The notes under the pieces are model-generated. The model was not told where the DNA came from, did no database searches, and saw only the letters and a list, made by a program, of their open reading frames with translations. A program made the translations under genes and the position numbers. DNA of 52,835 bases, taken from contig WIXG01000466.1 of NCBI GenBank assembly GCA_009869945.1, forward strand, positions 1-52,835. The letters are read 5' to 3'. Position 1 is the first letter of the stretch, and each line of letters opens with the position of its first letter. The DNA is from Mesaphorura yosii. Its lineage: Eukaryota; Arthropoda; Collembola; Poduromorpha; Tullbergiidae. Below, one piece after another: positions 1-12,311 of this stretch.

Positions 1-170
1 TGAGCCAGGGCAGTCGAATTTCGATGTCAAATATTTTTTGTTAAAGTCCTTGGGGTGTAAGCTTTCGATTGATGTATGACTCGTCAATCGCGAGCGCTTG
101 GCCGAAAACAGGGCCTTAACTGGTACCATCCTTTGATAACAGCCTTCATTAGCCCTCGTCAAGAGGAAAT

Positions 171-564
171 ATGTCAACATTAGCCAGAAGCCGGTCGGGT
201 AGACTGATCAAACCCACTAATAACGATTTGATGGACATCGATGCTCCATTCAGAACAAGAAAACGAAATCTAAACGACTGTGATGGGCTATGCCAGTCAA
301 GGTCTGATGTGGAGAACGACGCCGAAAATGAGGATACGGACGAGGAATATAAACAAAAGATCCGGAATTTAGAGCGTCAGGTGAACAAATCGTTCATATC
401 GCTTATATCATGTATGCTACCTGCCCTTGGAAATGCGGTACTATATTAAATTTTGACTTCAGATTAACGCAGTGAAACAGCAAATTAGTAGCCTGATTGA
501 ACAGGGAGAACGGAGAGCAAAAACTGAATCACAAACTGAAAGTCAGCGAGTTGAAGCCGAATGA
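171..564 (+). CDS. Small acidic, coiled-coil-like hypothetical protein (two exons)
   Basis: I do not recognise this gene. Exon 1 (171-380) opens with ATG, codes for 70 residues and ends in CAG|GTGAAC. An 82-base intron ends in TTCAG at 462, and exon 2 (463-564) continues in phase 0 to TGA, giving about 103 residues. The N-terminus is basic and serine-rich, followed by an acidic stretch (about residues 47-60, rich in D/E/N). The C-terminal half is rich in E, Q, K and R with regularly spaced hydrophobics (NLERQ, INAVKQQISSLIEQ), which suggests a coiled coil. The intron length fits the other genes here and the phase is kept, which supports a real gene. Against it are the short length, the lack of a known domain, and a minus-strand open frame over exon 2. 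It could also be the start of a longer gene or a decayed copy. Confidence 0.35.
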
Positions 565-937
565 AGATCGTCGTGCCGATTCTAATGTGGTGCGAGATAG
601 GAAACGAAGAGCGAAGAGAGATACGAATTAATGCGCCTATCGGCAGGTTTTCGTCAAAGCACGTTGGACCGCGTTTTTGAATCTTTGAATCCTGATCACT
701 CATGATTTTCCCAGAGAAAGGCGAGGCAGTGAATGTAAATGCGGAAGAATCGGGGTCTTCTACTTCGGAGTCTGAATTCGAATTCGAGTCCGAATCATCG
801 TGGGTGCCGTCGTCTTCATCATCAGACTGAGTAGCTTTAGGTCCCGTGTGGTTACACAAATAGCAATATCTAACCTGATCTGCTAACATGATGTCACAAC
901 TACAGAAAAAACAAATCCAAATGTTCGGCCCGTGCAC
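485..937 (-). CDS. Possible zinc-finger and acidic-region exon, hypothetical
   Basis: This is a 150-codon minus-strand open frame. Near its start it has a W-x-C-x2-C...C-x2-C arrangement (WICFFC ... YCYLC, residues about 7-28), which resembles a small zinc-binding finger of RanBP2 type. A very acidic D/S/E/N stretch follows (about residues 37-65). An AG (ATTAG) directly precedes codon 2 of the frame, so this may be an internal exon and not a start. The last 50 or so codons look like antisense noise over the neighbouring plus-strand exon, so the true 3' boundary probably lies between 560 and 650. No RING or other domain is visible to support an MDM2-like identity. The zinc-finger part is what makes the call worth recording. 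Confidence 0.25.
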   Translation of the reverse strand: MHGPNIWICFFCSCDIMLADQVRYCYLCNHTGPKATQSDDEDDGTHDDSDSNSNSDSEVEDPDSSAFTFTASPFSGKIMSDQDSKIQKRGPTCFDENLPIGALIRISLRSSFPISHHIRIGTTIFIRLQLADFQFVIQFLLSVLPVQSGY

Positions 938-1100
938 TAATGGAAGTTGTCTGATGAATCCCAGTTGTGAGTACTTCTCTCCGGCTTTATAGTATTATTG
1001 AGATTATTGCATCCGTGCGCGTAATTAAATTCAAACTGCGGTAAATGAGTTTCTAAAACATCTCACGACTTGGTCGCAAAAAATATTCTAGTTCTCTGGA

Positions 1101-1259
1101 ATGACTGACAAGATTTATGCATACTTGCTACAAGTCATGAACAGCCAGTACCAGTACAAGGCAAAAGTTCAGTACACCTTCTTCGCGTGCATTGCTGTAT
1201 TGATACTGATTAAGACAATAAATATTGAGTCCAAACACGACCATAATTCTTCTTTTTAA
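1101..1259 (+). CDS. Possible 52-residue membrane microprotein
   Basis: An ATG in fair context (TCTGGAATGAC) opens 52 codons ending in TAA. A polar, Tyr/Gln-rich N-terminal half leads into one hydrophobic segment (about residues 26-38, VQYTFFACIAVLILIK) followed by a short charged tail. This is the shape of small single-pass mitochondrial or ER subunits. I could not match it to any of those I know, and an ORF of this length can arise by chance. Confidence 0.22.
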   Translation: MTDKIYAYLLQVMNSQYQYKAKVQYTFFACIAVLILIKTINIESKHDHNSSF

Positions 1260-3904
1260 TTATATGAATGTCAATGTCAAGTTCCAATGGCAAGGCGCTG
1301 CGTCATCAGAGACCAGGGACGAGACTCGAAGGTCTGGCCCATTCATTTGAACAATAACACAATGACATCATTGCGCAGTCGCATTGATGTGGTCGCATTG
1401 TGCTCTAATAAGGACTTAAAGAAGTCGTCGCCTGAAGGTGTACAGGCGGTACTTGTTTCCAGACTTCAGACCAAAGCTCAGTCATGACTATTTTTAGAGG
1501 AATCAACATGAATTTAGACCACGTAATGCGAGAGCTCGTGCATTTCTTGTTCTAAATATTGGACATCGACAATTGACAATCAAAGTTGCATTGTGTTGTG
1601 CACACGCCTGTTGGAGCCAATGAATAAGTAAGCAGCTGTACGACGCTTTGCGACCGAAACCCATTAACGTGGAAATCGTCTCGAAAGAGTCGTTATTATT
1701 GTTGTTTTCAAGCAATCGAATAATCGCCTCCTACGCACGTACCCAATATGAACTGCATTATCCAAATTGTAATCGAAACCACACAATGCACGAAAAAGGA
1801 CAATAAGGACAATTTCGTTGCAAACGCCTGAAAGAGATCGCTGAAATACGTGTTGGAAGAAGGCCTGAATCTGCAAAATTTCATCATGGTATTATGATAC
1901 CACACAGGAAGAGCTTAAAAGCGAGTAGGAGTCGCAGATGATCATGTGATTCATCATCGGTGAGATTTATCTTTTAATTGAACGTCTTAATATTACATAC
2001 ATATACGCAAAGAGATCGCCATGTGTGTAAAGTCAAGCCAGTCAGGTGAGATTAAAGACGAAGTCCATTTGTGATGGGATTTTTGATCCTCCGGCGGCTA
2101 AAAGGCCAAAACTGTGGAAATCATAAATGTGAAAATAAATGCAGTAAAGGCGGACAACATTAAAAGCGTGATGACAATAAAATCTCGATAAAGAGTGTTT
2201 GTGTATGCGAAAGCTGTGATGCGAATTCACGTGTTCATGTTCATAAATGGGTTTTTCTGAGAGAACCACGACGACGTAAACAAACAACTTTTTGAGACCA
2301 GTTTTAATCGCGAAAAGCAAGCAAAGCATGAAATTGGTAGAAAAACAGCCTACGATCTCTGGCGACTTGTGTAATTGCTTAATAAAATGAGAAAGAGTCT
2401 GAGCAAGATCCGCATTCTAGGAATCTGTGGAGAGCCGGCGCCGTGTCGCATTATTATTCAGGTTTTATGCACAAGTTGTCGACATTCATTTGAAACTGCG
2501 AGTGATGATAAATACTTTCCTTAGTCAGGACATTAAAGGGCATCCCTTGAGCACCGGTTTGGGTTTCACGCTCTTCGCATTTCGGGTAAATACGCGAGAA
2601 TTAAATCTGACAGCAAATTCAAATATTATGTGCAGCGATGCAGATGCCATTCTTCAAATTCCTTCTCCCCAAGTTCCCCACTGCAAATCGGTACGACCTT
2701 TTGTAAGGTCGGCGAGATTTCCCGCGTGCTTGCACCCGTCCAAGATGCATTCTCAAAAAAAATACCGGCTTGCGACATCCGGATGTCAAGGTCCTTTGGC
2801 GTGAGTCAGGATTCGTTGCCCGTTTTATGGCTTCGTCACTCTCCATTAGCATACAACAAACCATGCGCGTACATACGCACAATCTGGTAATGAGATGCTT
2901 AAAATGCTTAAAGTTTTCCTTTAATTGTCATCTTCGCTATCGTCACACGTCTCCTCCAGGCCACAGCAACGAGCAGGTGTGTGGTGGTCGTCTCGTGTCG
3001 GGCTATATACTTGGTGCCAGTTCGATGACGTAGGATTTCCAAGATGCGTGGTTTTTCTACTCACCGAGTATTTAAAGTGAAATTACCAATTGTTTTTTCT
3101 TGCCTTTGGATGAGCAGTAAATATGTAAATAAACTTGATTTAATGGATACGACAGGAATAGGTCATAATAACATATTGCGACCAGTTTACCTGTTTGCCC
3201 GACACGACACCGCATAAAACAATACTGGCTGATGTCTTCTTGGAATTTCAGCAAACTTGTGATCCTACGTAATCACCAAATACAGTTTTGTCCAAACGTG
3301 GCAAACAGTCCAGCCAAATATCCCACTTTCTGTCTGTGAAAGCTCGTCATATTTATAGTCAAATATTTTCGTCTGTTCCCACGTTTCTTCCTTGCAAATT
3401 GCGATTTACCATAATTGACATGTAACAAAATTGCCGGAGACCGGAAGCAAAAATTGACAGCCGCCTAACCGCAACAATTTGGCGCAGTATTGTTTACGCA
3501 ATAACACAAAATTTGTAGTTCGTGCTGATTAGGTCATTGCTTTATAGTTCGTTCTCGCTGAAAGAAAAGAATATGATTTATGGAGGAGATGTGAAAATTC
3601 GCAGCCGAAGTGCAATAAATCGAGCTTAGCGGTTTTATGATTTATTTTTGTGGGAATCGAGCAAAACAATTGACAATTACCTTCTCAATCCGTGTTCGTG
3701 TTCGTACGCACAAAATGAGCAAATTTGAGTTTTGGGTGTGCGATGATTGCGATTGTATAATAATTTTGGTGCGTTGGTCTTTACGTCATGAGTCATGACA
3801 ACCTACAAGTTTTTTTCGCCGTATCCGTGCTTCGTGGCTGCTTTAAAGCGATCATGTTGTGGTAGTCATGGCGTGTGAGCAGCAGAAGAGTCACATTCAT
3901 TGCA
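1260..3904. other. Intergenic stretch without a supported gene
   Basis: Only short overlapping open frames are seen (for example on the minus strand at 1503-1905 and the plus strand at 2427-3033), none with a convincing domain. A short plus-strand frame near 2058-2122 ends in a nuclear-localisation-like KRPKLWKS before TAA, but it has no start. The last few hundred bases before 3904 are presumably the promoter region of the SVWC gene. Confidence 0.5.
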
Positions 3905-3911
3905 TATAAAA
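3905..3911 (+). promoter_or_regulatory. TATA box of the SVWC gene
   Basis: TATAAAA lies 218 bases upstream of the start codon at 4123. About 30 bases downstream (3933-3940) is CAATCATCAC, a plausible initiator. The 5' untranslated region would then be about 185 bases. The assignment rests on spacing and on the well-supported gene that follows. Confidence 0.6.
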
Positions 3912-4122
3912 GCAACCTCTTCACTTTACGCAATCATCACTCGAGATCTTCACTTCAACGTGATAAGAACGTACTCACCTTGCTTGAGCAAAATATAAAC
4001 ACAACCAACTGTCAAAAGTAAAACGCGATTTTGCAATTTATTACGCAAAAAGTCTCTTGACAAGTCTCAACCCTTTAAATTTGATAACTGTTTCCGATTT
4101 CTGTGCAAATTTCAAATTCAAC

Positions 4123-7100
4123 ATGAATTCTGCAAGTATCGTCGTATTTGCTGCCCTGATTTCCTGTGCCTTCGCGGCAATGGCCATTGGGCCTGCACAG
4201 GTTGACCCAGGTGAGTAGATCTCGAATACAGCGCCTTGAATTTCGCATATCGAACTGAAAGTGTACGGGCTATTACCTTCAATGTTCTATTTTGTTTACA
4301 GCTCAGCCAGGCAAGTGCCATGACGCTGACACAAACAACTTTTACGCTCCCGGTGAATCCTGGCCCCTCGAGTACTGCGGACGCTCGACATGCTCCCTCC
4401 TGAACATCTCCGGGACACCCCAGCTCATGGTCGAATACGCAAGGTAAGCTTTGATTTACATGAAACTACTAATTAAGATTTCGTACAAGGGAGAGAGTAA
4501 GGCACTTGACACTTGTTATGAACTTTGGTTCATTCTGACGGACAACGCGAGCCATGACCTCTATTGCTAATCACTCCAAATTTGTGAGAAATTTTCCAAC
4601 TCCTAATCGAGAAATTGGTGACATTAATGCCAGGATAAATGTAAGTATTGGGCTGAGGCAAAGGCAGGATGAGGATGCTGTATTTTGCCATTATGCGGTA
4701 CTCGAATTTGAGACAACAGCCGTCACGATTCGGTTAGTGCAAGAAAGAGTAGGCACGTTCATGCCCTCAGACAATTATAAAATAAAACGCAGTGGTTAGT
4801 TCTCAGCTCAGTAACGGGTCGCAAAAACAATCGCTTATTGCTTGAGCATAAAATTTGAGTCGCATTTGCGTCATAATTGTTGCTCATCCGGACAGAGTAC
4901 ATTATTAAATAATCGTTATCGTAATCATGTTGAAGCTGAGTAGCGCTTAATTGCAGGTGGGAGCATTAGTTTCTCAGCCGCTGCTGTGGCTTGACGTTTC
5001 TGCACTGAGCATATAATATTTCGCCATTCATACCGCTAAATGCTTTCACTGTCTCAAATTGCTCAAGCGGCCACGCTCACGTACGCAAGCTTGACAAATG
5101 GCTTAACGTTCAATTTAATCTGTCCATAAAATAGGGAAATGGCAGCTTAGTAAGTTCATAAACTTATTAGAGCTGTGGAGCATGAATGGCTTCTCGTTTA
5201 ACGCCTATCACCTATAACTTAAAATTATAAGTTATGTGCGATAAGTTATAGAACTTGGGATTTCTGGAGCACATTGAGCCTGACTTATAACATTGTGAAC
5301 GAAATACCATGACTTATCGTATGACTTATAATTATAATTTTAAGTCGGATTTAAGTCAATCGGCAGCTTATAGTTTATAATTATAAGTCATAAGTGATAG
5401 GTTATAAGCGTTAAGCGATAAGTCACTCGCGCTCCAGAGCTCTATTACATAACAGAATTATGATTATGAATCTCAAAATGAGCCTAAGCCGATTCATTTA
5501 TTAATTCGAGGTACGCAAATACGAGAAGAGTAGGAATTTCCAAGCCTCTGAAACAATAGACTGTATTATTGGTAACGTGAATGACAGCGCATCTTTGCGC
5601 ATTGTTACCGCTCTATGAAGCCTAATTAATGAAAGCATTCTGAGAATGAACAATGATTATTTATGAAGCCTCCCGTAAAGCATGTGGCAAACTTTTTTCT
5701 ACTGATTCGAAATGAATCGTTAAGTCTTCAGTAATTGTATGGCAATTCGACATATTATTAATTCGTTGTGAGCGCTCCTGAACTCATGTTTGCCATGGAC
5801 CGTGAATAGAACCTACAGAGTACAAACAGCATCGTCTCGCCACGATCACAATCATAGTCCCTTTCATTATATTATAGAAAATTACACGCTCTTTCAAGCA
5901 AGAAGAAGCATGTGTGATCATTGACGTCATTTGATAAAAAAAATCAACTGAGGCTTAGGCTTGTAGGCTCGTATTGCGAATTTGTTCTTTGACTTCAAAG
6001 TCAAATGTTCAGACGCTCGGCTTGTGCTCCACCGAGACTCTTTGCTTGTGTAAAATTTTAAGCAGGTCGCGATAAGGATAAAGCATAAAACAAATATTTC
6101 AAACCGAGTCTTAATTTCGTAATTACAAAGTGGCTTATGTTTTTCAGAAGTCACAATTCGACTTTTTCTACTCGATGGAATGTGATTTTGAGTATTACAC
6201 CACGTATAAAAACGTACGGTTATCGGCTCTTCAGGAAACCCACAAAGACAGATCACCTCTCAATGCGTTTGCTCACTTCTCGACTAATCTCATGATATAG
6301 GTTCAACAATAATGCGCACTCAGGGTCAACTTTTGCTCTTGTGCTTGAAATTTGAATGTCAAGGGTATCTCATACTCGGCTCAAGATAGGCAGGCGCTCA
6401 TTTTTTGCCGCACCACCGAAGTCATAGCATATAATGGAATTTTTTGCGATATAACTTTTCAGGATCTTATTTGTAATTAGTATTCAATCATTCGCTGTAA
6501 AGGCTTCCAACAGTTACAATTTACTGCATTATTTGCGAGCACTCGGCGCTGGCATGTCACGATTTGCGCCAAGAGCGCATTAAACTAGTACTTTAATTAT
6601 AGACAGAGGCTTCTGCAATCTGAAACTTTATCGCAAGTGCTCGTGTTCTTTATTGCTTGTCAGTCCCTTTCGTGTTCTTGCTCAAGGAGCCGGAACAAGA
6701 TCACATGTCCATTCTGTATATACAGTTGCTGCCATTGCAATGCAAAAGTATATCAGCGGACTCGGTTAAGTCGCAGAAAGCGAAACTTTGAAACCGTCCA
6801 CAATCCGCCGTCGACGACGACAAGGTGACATTGCAGAAAGTATAAAATTAAACTGTCATTGAAACCCACGATCATGAATGCAATGCAAAGTAGAGTTTTT
6901 CCTCAAAAATATTACAACGTGTCTTCCGAACGGAACCATAAACCAGTTGAGTGCAACAAAACAACTTTAGTACTTTGCATATAATAAAATTGGCTTTTGT
7001 TTTCGGCAAGCCAGAGACTTTATGGCGTCTCACACAATTATTCCCTCGTCCGTCTCAATTTTAACGACTGGACGAAGAATTGTCCTGGGCAAGCATGACG

Positions 7101-10100
7101 ATGGTAGAGTAATTGGTGATCCTCAAGGATTAATTGTCGTTTTTAATACCTACACGGAGAGGAAGACAACAATTGGCGAATTATGTCTGTCTTTGCGTGT
7201 TGGGATTGTGAGACAAGATTATTATAAAGTCTGACATCGAACAGAGAATTAAAGTTGAGATGGCCTTCATTTTTGTGCCAAAAACCAGCATACTCATTTT
7301 TACTGCTTGTGCACTGCGGATGCCAAGCGCACTTTTGCTTTCGATGCATGCAAAAAAGTCATCCAAGAATAAAGTAAACAAGCTTAGCCAAAAGCACTTC
7401 CGACTCAAATTAGCATTCATGAGCTTGTGCTTCTACAAATGGCAGCGGTGCGAAAGTGAGCTTGCTGGCACCAATTTCGGTATGACACTCAGCAAAAACG
7501 GTACAGAACACATTAATGACTAATGTCCATGTGTCTGTCCGTTCGTATTGGTCAGGTGACTCGTCTCTCTTCGCATGACATGACACAATGCTCGAGCCAA
7601 GTGCCAAACTCGAAATGACTCAAAATGAAATGACAGCAGGAAAATCAGAAAGAAGCTTTCAGCATCGCTCGAGGTAAAGAAGTCGACGCTTTTAAATTCG
7701 GACAGATTCTCATTAATCTGACATTTGAGAAGATTAGAGTGCGCCCAGTCAAATGCAAAGTTAAAATTACCATAGCAAACGTTCAAGTTCAAGACGCAGC
7801 ACAGAATTAAGAATATAGCCAAGCATATTCAGCGAGTAGGAATGACCTTGCATAATCTTCTTTTCCATCTCACACGTTTAAAACGCAATACAAAAGTTGA
7901 CTTTTATTCAACAATCTCAGCCAGCCATTGCAGAATGTCAGCTCGTTGGCCGTATTGCGATTGGGCACAAATGCACATTGTCTCCTTGCTAAATTTGTAT
8001 TGTTTCATCAGAATGTTGATGCTAATTAAATTATAATACAAATTTGTATTCTGGCTTATAGCATGGCAGTGCGAGCCGGATGAGGTGGAAAGAGTGTGAA
8101 ATTAATGAATTAAAATGAGGATATTAAAAATGTAAGGTAAACGAGCACGGCACAAAACATGACAACATAAATTAGCCAAATTCAGGCAATTTCTTAAAAA
8201 GGACCTGAGTGTGAAATGTAGCGCAACAATTGTGCCAAAATTTTAATTAATTGTTATGCAAATCACAAACAATGCAAAGCAAGATGGCGTTCTTAAACCC
8301 TGACTGCCTCCTCTGAGTGATCTTGCCTCGTGTCGATTGCGTCTGAAACGAGTTCATCTTTTATTCAGCATTTGTCGCTTTAATTCTTATATATATAAAG
8401 TATATTCTTTTCATTCTGTCATTAATTTTCTACTCTACTTGGTTCGTAAACATCGTGGGCACTCGCTTATGAGGCTTCTGTTTTTACCTTGCAATGCGCA
8501 AAACGCGACGCGTCTCCTTTTTAATGGTAAAACAGATCTCGTCTGTTGTTGTGATCAGATATGATTTCATAGCAGGATTTTATGATACCGTAGCACGTGT
8601 GCAAAAAATTATATCGTTTCGTACTTTGTGAGATTACTGATCAACTTTTTATGTGTCTCCTTTAGATTATAGTTGCGTGCAATTTTTTAGTCTTTGAATC
8701 TGAAGTTTGACTTTCATGATTTTTGTTTTAACTCCAGAGCTATCTAGTAACGTTGTTTGCATTATGTCATTCTCTGTACATTAATCTTCGTTAATTTGAC
8801 TGGCGTGTTTCATTAATTTGTGGTGAGCCAATCATTTAAATTCAATTTCCTTATGACTTGATGTCGGGCAGCGGTTGAATTCGTCTAGAAACCTGGTTGC
8901 GCAATAAACGGATCTATTTTTTCTGTCTGCGAGCGAACACGCTCGGAATTCCAATTTGCCAGTGACCAGTGATCGTTGTCATAGTTTGCAGACAACTTGT
9001 TACATAATAACGCGAAGATGATACACTTTCTCATATGGGATGATCTTCAGCCTGATTATTATTGATAATTATGCGCGTCTGATGTATGCTTCTAGAACAT
9101 CAGGCATCAGTCGCCTTGTTTGCACTTTCGACCCTCCGGAGATTTTATGCCCAAATAAAATGGGATAAAAGCAACAACAATGCTCACGTCTTCGAATTTA
9201 TGATGTTTTTCTCATTTCAAGGCAATGAAAATAAAATACGCAGGTATTTTAATGTCTTTAGGACTCTGGTAATAATTAAATATTGATTACTTCAAGTTGT
9301 ACATTACATTGCATCTGGTTGCGACTGAAGCGAATTATACTGGTTTTGGCCTGTCGCCGCCGTCTTTTGTACTGCTTGTCAGTCATTACCACTTTATGAT
9401 AATCATAAAAGGAAGTTTTCCTACACGATCCTTTTTCTTTTATTGAATCTTGAATCCATCACACATTTAAGAAGAGGTACTCAGCTCCATTTTAATCTGA
9501 TAAAATCCAGTAATGATAAGACTCTTGTTCAGATGAACGACTACCGCTATTCCTCTTTCATATCTTGCAATTGAGGCCAATAATTACCACCAGCATTGAA
9601 TCAATTGTTCTTCAGTTGTATCGTTGCCGTTATCGCTTTAATTGCACAGATGAGCGAGCAGTGATTTTTTCTTTATGAATCTCGAAACATCGAAACCTTA
9701 TCCTGATAAACTGATGACGCTCGTCGCAATGTCACTGACAGTGACTCAGGCTGTTCAGACAAAGCATAGCCTTTATATGGCATGGCGTTTCACAATGCGT
9801 AATTTCAGTCGCCTAAAATTCAGTATGTCGCTTTGCCGTTCCGAGCGCAAAATGTTTATGACGCGACAAGAGGATCCTTGTAATTGCTGATTTATAGCTC
9901 GTGTGAGTCTGTGCCTATGTCTGTGGAAGTTTGCCGACGACCCAAACTTTACATAACTTTACATGACAAGTGTCGCGTTGTGCCTTGCATGCGTTGGTTA
10001 TTTGCATGAATTATGCTGTAATTGAATTGTAATTACAGGCAAAGCTAAGTTAATAATTTTATGTCCTTTTTTTACTTGCAGCTGTGGAGTCGCCATGGTT

Positions 10101-10643
10101 GACCCACCTTGCTACCTGAAGGAAGACAAAACGAAGCAGTATCCAGACTGTTGTCCACAACCTGAATGTCCGGAAGATTATTCAAATGAGCAGCAGGTGA
10201 TCGCACAAGAACACCACCAGGAACAAGACGACGATGAGGACTTTTTAAACGAGATTGAAGATGACGAAGATGGTGACTCGGCGTACAACCACAAATACAA
10301 CAACAAAATGGTTGAGGAACAGGTCGTCCAAGATCCTTCAAGAGTCACCAAAGAAGAATATACCGTCTTCCACAAGCAATTTGGCTCTGCGACAAATGTC
10401 AACAAGTACGAGTCTTCGGACAAGAAGAACGGCAACGACCGTCACGCACAATACCGCAATATTCCCGGGCAAGATCAGTTCACCGACTTGGAGGAGTCGA
10501 CTCTTCAGCAGAGGAATGCCGCCTACCTCAAGGCTTTGCAGGATGAAATCATGAGATACTACCCAAGCTTGAGAAGAGCTTCTCCCCGTTTCGACTACAT
10601 TTCTTCGGAAGAATTCAAAGATGATCAGTTTCAATTGTTCTAA
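4123..10643 (+). CDS. Secreted SVWC (Vago-like) protein with a long acidic C-terminal extension
   Basis: Exons are 4123-4210, 4302-4443 and 10082-10643, with consensus GT-AG ends and matching phases, giving 263 residues. Residues 1-19 form a signal peptide (hydrophobic core VVFAALISCAFAA). Eight cysteines at 35, 55, 60, 78, 87, 100, 101 and 106, with YPDCC near the end, match the single-domain von Willebrand factor type C fold. SVWC proteins include insect Vago and act in antiviral, nutritional and other humoral responses; which role applies here is unknown. Asn64 sits in an N-glycosylation site (NIS). Residues 107-263 are unusual: an acidic, Gln/Asn-rich tail (about 118-140 is mostly D/E) with a paired-basic site (SLRRASPR) near the end, whereas typical SVWC proteins stop shortly after the last cysteine. 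The second intron is 5638 bases and holds a transposon. The SVWC call is firm; the tail's role is not known. Confidence 0.88.
4444..10081 (+). other. Large second intron of the SVWC gene
   Basis: This 5638-base intron runs from AG|GTAAGC to TTTTTACTTGCAG|C. Apart from the inverted-repeat element at 5170-5442 I found no nested gene. The open frames in it (for example minus strand 5927-6256) lack domains and credible splice sites. It is A/T-rich with scattered GATA- and TAATTA-like words that cannot be judged individually. Confidence 0.75.
5170..5442. mobile_element. MITE-like inverted-repeat transposon, 273 bp
   Basis: The two ends are inverted copies of each other. The left end starts GAGCTGTGGAGC and the right end, read on the minus strand, starts GAGCTCTGGAGC. 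Over the first 46 bases the two agree at 37 positions, including TTAACGC and ACCTAT. The element is flanked on both sides by TATTA (5165-5169 and 5443-5447), a likely 5-bp target-site duplication. The interior is A/T-rich and packed with ACTTATA/TATAAGT words in both directions, so the whole element can fold back on itself. It has no coding capacity, which fits a non-autonomous DNA transposon. The superfamily was not determined. Confidence 0.78.
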
Positions 10644-11270
10644 GCGAGCAACAAAATTTATTTGTTGACAGTAGTCTTTCAATTTTATTGTTATAACATT
10701 ATTGTTATTTAATGCATCAAAGTAGACAGTACGCCAAATACTAAGATCCTCACTTAAAGTTTCAGTACTAAGTAGTGCTGCACACATAGTTGAAGTCGAG
10801 CACATGAACTTTCTTGTTGCAATATTTTCTCAACTTGCGCAATGATAAAAGCTCAGAAGGTCAACATGATGGAGAAACTCAACTGAAAATCATGTTACGT
10901 TATTCCTATTCAGATGTAGCGTATTTGTAGACTATCGTAGGAAGTAGACAGTAGAACTCATTTCACACAGGATCGACTGATGTACATTGTAGATAGATTA
11001 TGTATGATAACTTAAATCTGATGTGCTGCACAAGTTAGTTACATTGACCGCCTCGTACCTGTTTGTTAAGGTTGCTGCAGTTAACCACTTAAAGAACTTT
11101 AAAGTTTTTGTCTGTGATAAGGAATGGGAGCGTGAAAGTTTCGTTGATTGGTACGGATGAGCGTGAGGGAAGTAAAGGAGGCAGCATTTAGCCTAGTTTC
11201 AGAGAATAGAAGAATTGTAGAATTGTCATTACCACCAAATATACGTTAGATTGTATGGCTGAAAAGAAGT

Positions 11271-11276
11271 AATAAA
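11271..11276 (+). terminator. Candidate polyadenylation signal of the SVWC gene
   Basis: AATAAA lies about 630 bases past the stop codon at 10643. It is the clearest canonical signal on this strand in the region, but other A/T-rich hexamers exist, so the true cleavage site may differ. Confidence 0.35.
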
Positions 11277-12305
11277 TTTGAATCAAAGTCTATCTTGAGG
11301 TTACATCCTTCCAATTTGCTCGACAACGATTTTATGAGATTTGTCAACAATTTCTCGGCATCTCCAAACGCAGTCAAATATAAGACGCATTTTCTTTATT
11401 GATTTCAAAATTTTTCATTAACCTAAAAGATGCATGTTTAAGTAGCGGTTATAAATTTTCGATTTATAAACCATAAATTATGACTTTACAATAATGATTA
11501 AATTCAGAACTAAAGGCTATCATTACAAATTACGTTAAACTCTTGGAATTCGATAAATTAGGAAACCTCAGATCAACTGCGTGTTATTCGATTTTAGAAG
11601 TGCGAAACAAGAGTTTCTTTAAAGTGACAGTAATTCATGAATAGCGATGGATGCATTTTTATCGACAATTGAGTTTTCTTCGGCATTAGTGACTCGACAG
11701 TAACAGACTTTGCTTTTGCACAGCGTTTATATGTAATAATAAAATATTTTGGTAAAATCACACACGCGTGCAAGTTGTGCAAGTTATCAGTATTACATAT
11801 TGCAAAGATAAATCTAATCTAATTGAAGACTACGAACTACACAATAGTCAACTCTAATGAGATGAGGCCAAAGTGGGTCGGTTATCACCTGTGTCGTACC
11901 AGCGTTAATCATAAATTGCTAATTATCAATAAAAAATAAGACAAGCAGGCTTTGGACTATAATTCTAGCTACATACTCGGCTTTGACTTTGACCGCTAAC
12001 ATTTTCTCGAAATAAATACATTCGTTAATTTTTTAGAACACATGCTAGAATTGGTACAATACGAAAGTATCGAGTTATCAAATAGTCAAGTAAAGATAAA
12101 AAATAAAAAATAATCAACCCAAATTGGTTTTCAATTATTGTACCTTTACAATAAGCAATTCGACGACCTTGCGAAGTCTTTTCTCGTAAATAACTTAAGC
12201 GCATTTAACACAAGAATCACAGATCGTTGATTGTATTAAATAAAAAGGGACAAGTGGAGGAAGACCCTGCTGTTTCAGATTTGCTTGCTTTACAATTTTT
12301 CCGGG

Positions 12306-12311
12306 TTTATT
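12306..12311 (-). terminator. Candidate polyadenylation signal of the amino acid transporter gene
   Basis: TTTATT on the plus strand reads AATAAA on the minus strand, 182 bases past the transporter stop codon. Similar hexamers lie further downstream, so this is only the nearest one. Confidence 0.35.

Noticed and set aside
5927..6256. 109-codon minus-strand frame in the SVWC intron
   Set aside because: Lys/Ser-rich without domain or promoter, and it ends in a run of A on the plus strand. Likely chance.
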